64,000 nucleotides of DNA from Rheum nobile. Taxonomy: Eukaryota > Streptophyta > Magnoliopsida > Caryophyllales > Polygonaceae. The translations under genes and the position numbers were made by a program. This document shows, piece after piece, positions 56,104-64,000 of this stretch. The DNA is taken from the NCBI GenBank assembly GCA_027886185.1, contig WOAB01000158.1, forward strand, positions 124,001 to 188,000. The letters are read 5' to 3'. The notes below the pieces were generated by a model. The model was not told the origin of the DNA and did no database searches. It was given only the letters and a program-made list of their open reading frames with translations. Position 1 is the first letter of the stretch. Each line of letters begins with the position of its first letter.

Positions 56104-57703
56104 CGCCATGCACGATGGGTAGACTTCATGGAGACCTTCCCTTATGTGGTCAAATACAAGAAAGGTAAGGAGAATGTGGTTGCTGATGCCCTCTCTCACA
56201 GGTATGTGTTACTTACCCATCTTGATGCTTCTATCGGCTTCTCCTTGATTAAAGATGTATATATGCATGATGATGACTTTGCTGTAATTTTTCAAACATG
56301 CATGGAAAAGGGAGAGTCTAGTGGATTCTATGTTGATAATGGCTACCTCTTTAAGGCAGGGAAATTGTGTATCCCTAAAACGTCTATATGTCGGTTGCTA
56401 ATTCAAGAAGCTCATGAGGGTAGAGGACATTTTGGTATTCCTAAGACTTTGGCTGCATTAAAGGAACATTTCTTTTGGCCTAAAATGTTGCATCATGTTA
56501 CACGTTTTTGCAAGGCTTGTGTTACTTGTGTGCATGCTAAGTCTAGATCGAGTCCCCAAGGATTGTATACCCCTTTGCCTATCCCAGACGTCCCATGGGA
56601 AGATATTAGTATGGAATTTATCATTGGTTTGCCCATGTCTAAGAAGGGGAGGGACTCGATATTTGTGGTAGTTGATAGATTTTCTAAGATGGCTCACTTC
56701 ATTGCATGCAAGACTACTAACAATGCTTCTGAGATTGCTTCTTTATTTTTTGAGCATGTTGTTAGGTTGCATGGTATTCCTAGAAGTATGGTGTCAGATC
56801 GTGATGCTAAATTTGTGAGTTATTTTTGGAAATCTGTGTGGTCCAAGCTGAGGCTAAGTTGTTGTTTTCTACTAGCTATCACACCAGACGGATGGCCAGG
56901 TGGAGGTTACTAATAGAACTTTAGGTGCTTTACTGCGTACTATGTTAAAGTCTAACCTCCGCAATTGGGAAGAGTACTTGCCTTTTGTTGAATTTGCTTA
57001 TAATAGGTCCATGCACTCGGTTACGCAGAAGACTCCCTTCCAGGTTGTCTACAGACTCAATCCGCTCACCCCTTTGGATCTGGTTCCACGGCCAATGAAG
57101 GAAAAGGAAAGCGTCAAGGGAGTGGAGCATGCAGAGTAGGTCAAGACCTTGCATGAGAGGACGAGACAGCAGCTGGAGCGGAGGTCCAAGCAAGTAGCCG
57201 CTCAACGCAACAAAAACCGCCGCCCCGTTGCATATGAGCCCGGCGACTTGGTGTGGCTACACTTGCGCAAGGAACGCTTTCCATTGAAGCGACGCCACAA
57301 GCTGGACGCGAGAGGTGATGGCCCTTTCCAAGTGCTACAACGCCTTGGGGCCAACGCCTACTGCTTGGATTTACCCGATGACTATGGCGCACATCCAACT
57401 TTCAACGTCGCTGACCTTTCTCCTTATACGCCTCCTGCTTTTGACGACGAGGACGAAGTGGGGATGCTTCGCAGCCAAGAAGGGGAGATTGATAGCTCCA
57501 TGATCCCCTCGATGACGGCGAAGGACGAAGATGAAGCAATGAAAGTGTGTTCGAATGGCCCGGTGACAAGAGCCCGCGTAAAGGCAATGGAGCGAGCCAC
57601 ACAATCATTAGTCTCGCGGGCGCATGCAAGTGACGCGGGTTCATCTAGTCCTAAATGGGTCCTCCTCTTGACCTATGAAGGATTAGGTGAGGTTCCGCCT
57701 TAG
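56104..57703 (+). pseudogene. Gypsy element integrase, continuing into the 3' LTR
   Basis: The zinc-binding HHCC region (HEGRGHFGIPKTL, CKACVTCVHAKS) precedes the core. The first acidic residue of the core is glutamate (SMEFIIGLP, 56614-56616) where aspartate is usual; the second is in VSDRDAKF. The frame shifts near 56870-56900 in the QTDGQ region. It then continues with NWEEYLPFVEFAYN, a TAG at 57137 in place of CAG, and the C-terminal domain (YEPGDLVWLHLRKERFP, FNVADLSPY). It crosses the LTR start at 57490 and ends at 57703, with about 70 residues encoded by LTR sequence. Confidence 0.85.
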
Positions 57704-58384
57704 CCGATCCCGCCAAGAGGACGAAGACGACGAGATCGCGGAAGTAGAACGAAGCAACCAAGAACTCGACCCAGAACTCGACCGAGTTCTGGACCAAGTT
57801 ATTGCTCCAGCCAAGAACTCGACCCAGAACTCGACCGAGTTCTGGACCGAGTTGTTGCTCCAGCTAAGAACTCGACCCAAAACTCGACCGAGTTCTGGAC
57901 CGAGTTCTGGACCGAGTTCTGGTTCCAGATCGGAACTCGGACAAGAACTCGACCGAGTTCCTAATCGAGTTCCTGCCCGTGTCAGCGATCTCAACTTCTG
58001 TCATTTTGCTGAACAATTTATTATTATATTTTTTATTATTTCTTTTGTCGCTATTTAAACCCAGAAACTCTAGTTTGTAATCTTTACGTTGAATTTGAGT
58101 AGTAAAGTTGAGTACGCTCCTTTCCTTGAGTTCCAACGTCAACTCTTCGATCCCAAGGATCGTCTATCTCGTAGCTCGTCGCTTCGAGCAATTGTTCATC
58201 GTCTCTTTGGTGTTTGTGATCATCTCTTTGATCCTTTCATTCATCACTTTGAACGCGTTTGAGGGTTATCTCTTTAGCCCTAGGAAAGCCATCACTTTGG
58301 CTACGGAAGAGAAGGAATCGAATTCAAGCTTGAGGAATCAAAGATCATGCGTTGCAGATAACACTTCAGGGGTTGTTCGTATCA
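57490..58384 (+). repeat. 3' LTR of the gypsy element
   Basis: 895 bp. It opens with coding sequence, then an array of CTCGACCGAGTTCTGGACCGA-type units (57765-57975), a TATA-like tract near 58020-58045 and a transcript-leader-like second half ending GTTCGTATCA. It is followed by GACGC. Confidence 0.9.
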
Positions 58385-58389
58385 GACGC

Positions 58390-59177
58390 ACTGCTCAGCT
58401 TAGGTCAGCCTGATTCTTTTCACAATGCTTTATTTTGTCCTAATGGGAGATTTTGTACTACTGCAGCTTATCACTTACTTGCTGGCTCGGGTGAGCATGT
58501 CTTGTGATCATATCATATCTGAAAGAGACTTCATTTGCCTAAATGCTCTTTTATTACTTGGCTTGTAAGCCATGAGAGGATCCCAACGAAAGACAGAATC
58601 AGTCGTTGGGTTCCTATTGACAACATGCAGTGTGCTCTTTGCCAAAGCTCAGATGAATCTTACTTGCATATCTGGACTAACTGTACTTTTGTTTGGGAGC
58701 TTCTTCAGTGTCTGGTCTTGTGGCTGAAATGGCCTTCTCCCCCCTTAAACTTCATGAGTTGCCTCTCCCAGATCCCTAATCTTCATGGGCAAAGCAAGAT
58801 TGAGTTGATGACTAAGGAAATGGCAATTACCACGTTTGTCTATTCTATTTGGTAGCTCCGTAACCAAGCTACTTTTCAGGGCACTACTCCTTCGACTAAT
58901 GTCTGTTATGATAATATTACTAGGCTCATTACTTTGAGACTTCTGCTTCAGGAAAAAAAGATGGATGATACCATGAGGAGGTGGTTAAGAGATCTAAGTA
59001 TTAGTTAGTCTTTTGTGGAGTTTTTAGTTAGTCTTTTGTGGAGATTTGTGCATTCTCTCCCCTACTGAACCCGTTGTGGCTTTCAATATTTTTGTCTCTG
59101 CTCCCTCGAGCATGTAAAGCTTATGCTACTCTTTTTTGCTCTTTATCTATATGAAGTATTTACCTTCTTCAAAAAAA
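58390..59177 (+). pseudogene. LINE D C-terminal zf-RVT domain and 3' end
   Basis: After the GACGC duplication the LINE resumes. The zf-RVT domain is readable (SFITWLVSHERIPTKDRISR, then CALCQSSDESYLHIWTNC). It breaks at a TAG at 58853. The 3' untranslated region ends 'taccttcttc' plus seven A, a typical plant LINE end. Confidence 0.85.
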
Positions 59178-59263
59178 TCAAGGAAGAGCACTTAAGTAAG
59201 ATACTTCATGAAGCATATGATCAATTTAGCCAAGCATTGAGGGAATAATGGACATGGAATTCC

Positions 59264-60650
59264 TCAATTTAGAGAGATCATGCCAAAGAGCAGCCGAATG
59301 TGCTCGAATAAGCCTTTGTCTAGTGCCTTGGTGAAAATATCAGGCACTTGATTTTTAGTCCAGCAATGTTCCATTCTAATGAGACCAATGTCAATAGTAT
59401 CACGAAGAAAACGATGACGAATGTCAATGTGCTTAGTACGTGAATGATGAACTGGATTTTTCAGAATGTTAATAACAGTACTATTATCACACATGATAGG
59501 AACGATGCCAAGAGACATACCAAAGTCCTCCAGTTGTTGCTTTAACCACAATACCTGAGCACAATAACTTCTTGCAACAACATACTCATCTTTTGCAGTT
59601 GAAAAGGCCACATAGTTTTGCTTCTTGGAATCCCATGAGACAAGACAGGGACCAATGAATTGTGTCGTTCCAGAGGTGCTTTTGCGATTAACTACGTGCC
59701 CAACAAAGTCAACGTCAGTGAATCCAACAAGGTTGAAGTCACAGTTCTTGGGATACCATAGACATAGATGATCCATTACTTTGAGGTATCGAAAGATTCG
59801 CTTTACTTTCTTCAAGTGAGAGTCTTTAGGATTGGCTTGGAATCTAGCACAAAGATAAACACTGAAAAGGATATTTGGCCTGCTTGTCGTGAGATAGAGG
59901 AGGGAACCAATCATTCCTCTATACATTGTAGGGTCAACTTTTGTTCCATTCAAGTCTGCATCTAAACGAGTGTTAGGAGAAATAAGAGTCATAATGGGTT
60001 TTACGGAATCCATACCAGATTTCTTCAACATCTCATTGATGTACTTTTGTTGATGAATCTTTGTTCCTTCCTTTGTTTGTGAGACTTGTAATTCGAGGAA
60101 AAATGATAGTTCCCCAATCATACTTATCTCAAACTCACTACTCATAAGGTTTTTGAACTTGTCTACAAGAGCATGGTTAGTGGAACAAAACATAATATGA
60201 TGAACATAAACTTGAACAACCAGAGGTTCAGTATTTTGTTCCAAAAGGAACAGTATCTTGTCAATTGTTCCTCGCCTGTATCCGTTTGAAAGAAGGAAAT
60301 GTGCAAGTCTATCATACCAAGCACGAGGGGCTTGCTTAAGACCATACAACGCCTTATCCAATGCATACACATAAGAGGGACAACTGGCATCTTCAAAACC
60401 CGGGAGCTGCTTCACATATACTTCCTCTTGAAGGTATCCATTCAAGAATGCGGTCTTGACGTCCATTTGGTATAATGTTAATCCTTTGTGTGCAACATAG
60501 GCAATGAGAAGACGAATATCATCAATGAGGGCTAATGGAGAATAAGTCTCATCATAGTCTATCCCTTCTTGTTGATTGTACCATTGAGCAACCAAACTTG
60601 CCTTGTTCCTTGTGACCACACCTAAATCATCCAGCTTGTTCCTAACACCT
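59264..60650 (-). pseudogene. Copia-D reverse transcriptase and RNase H
   Basis: A 451-codon open stretch from 60619 covers most of RT (EGIDYDETYSPLA, then MDVKTAFLNGYLQEEVYV, then LYGLKQAPRAWYDRL) and RNase H (STSGTTQFIGPCLVSWDS to IFTKALDKGLFEHIR). The catalytic YVDD motif reads YVHH at 60197-60208, so the enzyme would be inactive even though the frame is open. The N-terminal part of RT upstream of 60619 is in another frame. Confidence 0.9.
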
Positions 60651-61249
60651 AGCGAGTGCCAATGGCATGATTGTTGCAGGGCAGAGGAACGAGGCGCCGT
60701 ACTTTGTTTCTTTCATACTGATGTAACTCTTGTTGAATAGCTATGATCCAGTCAGGTTCCTTCAATGCTTCCTTGATAGTCTTGGGCTCTACAAGAGAAA
60801 TAAATGCATGGAAGGCACAACGAGGCGCTTTACCTTACCCTAAAGTATTCTCATCTATATATAGGGTGAGCTTTTTGCACTCGAACACTATTCGACACAA
60901 CAGCGGAGGGATTTGTATGTTGAGTCTCGGAATCATTCGCTGAAGATGAAGGCAAAGAGACATCTTCATTTGGGACAGTTCCTTCAACATTACTCAGGGA
61001 GTCATCAACGTTATCATCACCAGAAGTTCCAAGAGGAACAGTGGTAACAACTTCAGTGTTGTGGAGATCCGCAGCAGTTGAATCTTCATTAGATGCCGAG
61101 GGAACGTCTGCAGTTTGTGCAAAACTGGTGGTATCAATGTTGTTGGTGGAAGCATCTGGACTCGGAGTCCTTTCAGGAGTAGAGTGGTGACTACCGGCAT
61201 TAGTACCATTGTTCCCCCCATTTGGATTACTTCGGGGAAGAGAGCCATC
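60651..61249 (-). pseudogene. Copia-D linker between integrase and reverse transcriptase
   Basis: Low-complexity linker on the minus strand with several frame changes and no conserved domain. It joins the integrase tail to RT as in other SIRE-type elements. A stretch near 60850-60960 reads as degraded RT N-terminus. Confidence 0.55.
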
Positions 61250-62400
61250 TCATTCATCGTCAGATTCCTCTCTCTGCTTTCTTGGGTAACTGTCAATAGG
61301 GAACATTGTCTCCAACTCACTACTTGCACCTTTGGAGTTCTCATCGAGGACAACGTGGATGCTTTCCTCAAGTATGTGGGTGCTCTTGTTGTAAACCCTG
61401 TAAGCCTTACTCGCTTTGGCATAGCCCAAAAAGATTCCTTCATCACTTAGTGGGTCAAACTTTCCCAAGTTGTCCTTCCCATTATTGTGAATGTAACACA
61501 TGCATCCAAAAGCACGCAAGTGGGAAATATTTGTCTTGCAATCCCTTATTAGTTCATAAACAATTTTATTCAATATGAGACGCAACATGGCACGATTGAG
61601 GATATAGCATGCGATGTTAATAGCTTCAGTGCTGAAGATTCGTGGAAGATTACTTGCAATGAGGAGAGTCCTAGCCATGTCTTCCAGGGTTCGATTCTTC
61701 TATTCCACAACCCCATTCTGTTGTTGTGTCCTAGGCACAGAGAAGTCATGTGAAATTCCACATTCCTCACAGAAATTGAGAAACATAGAATTCTCAAACT
61801 ATGTTCCATGGTCGGACCTTATTACTTTCAGCTTCTTACCCAAATTGGTTTCCACCTTCTTGATGAACGTCTCGGATGAGGAGAAGACTTCATCCTTTGA
61901 AGAAAGAAAAATCGTCCTAGTAAATCTAGAATAATCATCAACAATCACGAAAACATACATATTCCGTGCATGACTTCTTATCCTCATGGGACCACATAGA
62001 TCCATATGGATCAGTTCCAAAGGATGAGAGGTGGTTAACATCGGGTTTTATCTTGAACGAGGAACAAGTGTGTTTCCCTTTCACACATGCGTCGCAAACT
62101 CCATGGAACTCGGAACTAACATTTGGGTGTCCACGAACATGTTCCTTTGCATGAAACTTGTGAATCAGTCAAAGATTTGCATGTCCAAGCCTTCTATGCC
62201 ACAATTCTGTCTCATCAGTAATAGACGCAACGCATAAAACTTTTCTTGGCTTGAAATCCTTGTCAACAATGTAGACATCCTTAAAACTGACTCCTCTGAG
62301 AATGGTGTTCTTGGTTTTGTGATCCTTGACATAGCAGTCTTGGGAAGTAAAGACAGTCTTGTTGTTCCCTTGATCACATAGTTGTGCAACACTCAACAAA
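61250..62400 (-). pseudogene. Copia-D GAG-pre-integrase and integrase
   Basis: Minus strand. The GAG-pre-integrase domain (VYIVDKDFKPRKVLC, then ELWHRRLGHANL) occupies 62165-62400. The integrase core has the three expected acidic positions: HMDLCGPM, VIRSDHGT and QNGVVE. A stop follows VVE near 61702, a break lies near 61800, and another stop or shift near 62045-62160. The tail (GCMCYIHNNGKDNLGKFD, GIFLGYAKASKAYRVYN) runs to 61250. Confidence 0.85.
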
Positions 62401-62599
62401 CTGAAACCAAGTTCATAAACTAAACTTACCTCTCTTACTGTTATGCTTGAGTTTAGTTTTGTGTCTACTGTTCCTATGATTTCTCTGCATCTCTTGTCTC
62501 CAAGGGCTATGCTCCCTCTGGAGTGTTTGTGAAGTGATGTGAGTTGATCTTATTTTTCGATCATGTGGCACGAACAACACTATCAATGTACGACTTCTC

Positions 62600-62940
62600 A
62601 TTCCTCTTCACTTCAACCTGTACAGAAAAAGTTAAGGTTTGGCGACCCAGGACAACTTAGCTTTACCTGGTCGAGACACATAGTGCAATTGTTCCCTAGG
62701 AATAACATGATCAATGCCAACATTTTTCTTCCTGGATCTAGCATGATTATGAATATGCACAAATGATTCATCATAGAAGTCATTCAAGTTAACATTGTTA
62801 CTCCTACTATTCCTTCTCTTTCTGTGCCCTTCGGAGAACTTTCTTTTCTTTTCACAGTCTCTCTGTAGATGTCTGTTGTCCCCACAATACCAACACCACT
62901 TGAATTGATCCATTTGAACATACTTCATGTAGGGCACGAT
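62600..62940 (-). pseudogene. Copia-D zinc-knuckle and pre-protease region
   Basis: Minus strand. CWYCGDNRHLQRDC (near 62855-62900) is a CX2CX4HX4C knuckle followed by a basic stretch. The protease active-site segment expected just downstream is not readable between 62400 and 62600. Confidence 0.7.
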
Positions 62941-64000
62941 GCTCCTACGTTGTTTAGCTCACTCTTCTTTTTCTTTAGATCCAGTGTACCCTATTCCATA
63001 TCTAGCCTCGATAAACCGTATGTCTTCTGCATCAGCTTTCTATTCGACTATCATGGAGTGGATTTTTTGAACATAGGCTTTTACTTCGGACATCTGCACT
63101 TCAAGCTTAGTTTGACCAACTAAAGCACTTGCATCAGCATTGTTAGAGACCTCATTCATTAAGATAGAGACCTTTTCATTTCTCAACCTTTCAAGTTCAT
63201 CATGATTTGCATCGCATGAAGAACAAGGAACAGTTGAGCTACTAGCAGTTTTAGATATGCCTTCTAATAAACTACTACATTCATCTTCTGAATTAGCTAG
63301 CTCCTCTTGAGTTTCAAATTCTCAGCATGCATTTCCTTTATGAGAGCAATCAAAGATTTCTTATCATAATTCACGAGATAATTAAGAAAGGTTTCGGGAT
63401 CTATATCAGGTTCCTCAGAAGGAACATTTGAGTCGCCAAGAGCCATGGCACAGATCTCACCACCCCAAGCTTTAGGGTCTTCACCATCGCAATCATTCTC
63501 ATCGCCCCAGACAGCAACAAAAGCCTTCTTGTCATCATTACAGTTGTAATAGGTGATGTCTTTGATGTCGCGCTTTGCATCATTGTTCCCTCCGTTCCTA
63601 TTTCTTCCTTTCATGTAGAGGGCACGCATAGCTCTAGTGAGTAAAGCAATTTCTGGATCATCGGAGACTTCTTCCTCGTCTTGATCATTTTCAATCATGT
63701 TCAATGCCTTCTCAACCATCAAGGAAAAATCCTTGCCTTTCTCAGTCATTTTCCCAACTCTTTGTTCAGTATCATACTTTTGAATCTTGCTAAAGATTTC
63801 ATGGAACGTTAAGTTGACAGTGTTGGGGTTCTCTTTTAAGATAGCCTTGGTCATGAAATGACGGTGAGGAAGACCATCAATGATAATGAGGATCTTTTCA
63901 TCAAGAATGATATCTTTGTCGGAGATAGAGTGAGTAGTCAGGTTAGTAGTGATCGCTTCAAATCTAGCATGGTAGGAACTCACTTCTTTATTATCTAACA
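62941..64000 (-). pseudogene. Copia-D gag (partial)
   Basis: A 228-codon open stretch (63297-63983) contains gag-polyprotein features (VEKALNMIENDQDEEEVSDD and IILDEKILIIIDGLPHRHF). The frame is open at the right edge. The region 62941-63296 is a degraded continuation with coiled-coil-like composition. A canonical zinc knuckle expected near 63540 is altered (TYYNCNDD). Confidence 0.75.

Larger units (their letters stand above)
50845..58384 (+). mobile_element. Ty3-gypsy element with gag-pol, nested in LINE D
   Basis: The LTRs are 50845-51635 (791 bp) and 57490-58384 (895 bp). The duplication GACGC is at 50840-50844 and 58385-58389. The primer-binding site is TGGCATCAGAGCC, one base from the initiator-Met form. 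Domain order gag, protease, RT, RNase H, integrase marks Ty3-gypsy. The pol frame continues past the 3' LTR start, a feature known for CRM chromoviruses, but I saw no clear chromodomain and leave the lineage open. Stops, frameshifts and active-site changes make this copy inactive. Confidence 0.9.
45916..59177 (+). mobile_element. LINE D: L1-type retrotransposon with two nested LTR elements
   Basis: LINE pieces are 45916-46159, 48964-50839 and 58390-59177. They are separated by a minus-strand element (46165-48958) and a gypsy element (50845-58384), each flanked by its own duplication. Joined in order they give endonuclease, RT and zf-RVT, then a 3' untranslated region ending in an A run at 59171-59177. 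The 5' end is truncated at the first endonuclease motif. It is a different family from LINEs A-C. Confidence 0.85.
59264..64000 (-). mobile_element. Copia-D: SIRE/Maximus-like Ty1-copia element (partial)
   Basis: Minus-strand order from the right edge is gag, zinc knuckle, GAG-pre-integrase, integrase, RT and RNase H ending at 59264. The LTRs and the start of gag lie outside the window or are lost; only about 85 bp separate the RNase H end from LINE D. Integrase details (PRTQQQNGVVE, NRTLEDMARTLL) and a large gag fit the SIRE/Maximus lineage. Many frame breaks show it is old. Confidence 0.8.

Noticed and set aside
45197..59263. Idea that the LTR at 45.2-45.9 kb is the missing 3' LTR of Copia-D
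   Set aside because: Its promoter-like features and CA end read on the plus strand, while Copia-D is on the minus strand.
1..64000. A prokaryotic-style defence, CRISPR or biosynthetic gene cluster
   Set aside because: No such genes or spaced repeats are present; the coding content is plant retrotransposons and a few host genes with introns.

Overview
This is plant nuclear DNA, most likely from a eudicot. Every large coding block is a plant-type retrotransposon (Ty1-copia, Ty3-gypsy or L1-type LINE), and the few host genes have short introns with GT-AG borders. There are no operons, bacterial genes, CRISPR arrays or rRNA/tRNA genes. About 80 percent of the window is transposable elements, many nested in one another. 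I found no new multi-gene system; the interest lies in element structure, junctions and two candidate structured motifs.

Left stack (1-21 kb). The 3' end of an Athila/Tat-like element (1-2002) is followed by unassigned sequence. A copia element (Copia-A, 3160 to about 10330) was hit inside its integrase by a second copia (Copia-B, 3833-7510, target duplication AAGAG). Copia-B carries a LINE fragment in its own 3' LTR. A 5'-truncated LINE with an RNase H domain sits near the Copia-A 3' LTR. A nearly complete minus-strand Tork/TNT1-type copia (Copia-C, 11472-16909, two 674-bp LTRs) lies next to a LINE (LINE B, to 21243) that holds a hAT-like MITE with unusual filler DNA at one end.

Middle (21.7-45 kb). 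LINE C (from about 21745 to 32788) is split by a non-autonomous Athila-like element (26280-32336, target duplication ACATG) that has gag and protease but no reverse transcriptase or integrase. The host genes come next: a decayed, intron-containing mitochondrial EF-Ts gene (32906-34304, minus), a relic of a bHLH transcription factor (36931-37190, plus) and the only intact-looking gene, a four-exon universal-stress-protein gene (41657-42861, minus, 191 codons). Several MITE-like repeats follow, one with a perfect 8-bp target duplication inside an ORF (44587-45045).

Right stack (45-64 kb). LINE D (about 45916-59177) contains two insertions: a very young minus-strand element with 573-bp LTRs and only a gag-like ORF (46165-48958, duplication TTACT), and a plus-strand Ty3-gypsy element (50845-58384, duplication GACGC) whose pol frame runs into its 3' LTR. 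The window ends in a minus-strand SIRE/Maximus-like copia (59264-64000) that continues past the right edge.

All assignments come from reading motifs, repeats and junctions by eye. Element boundaries given as exact are those backed by LTR termini plus target duplications; others are approximate.
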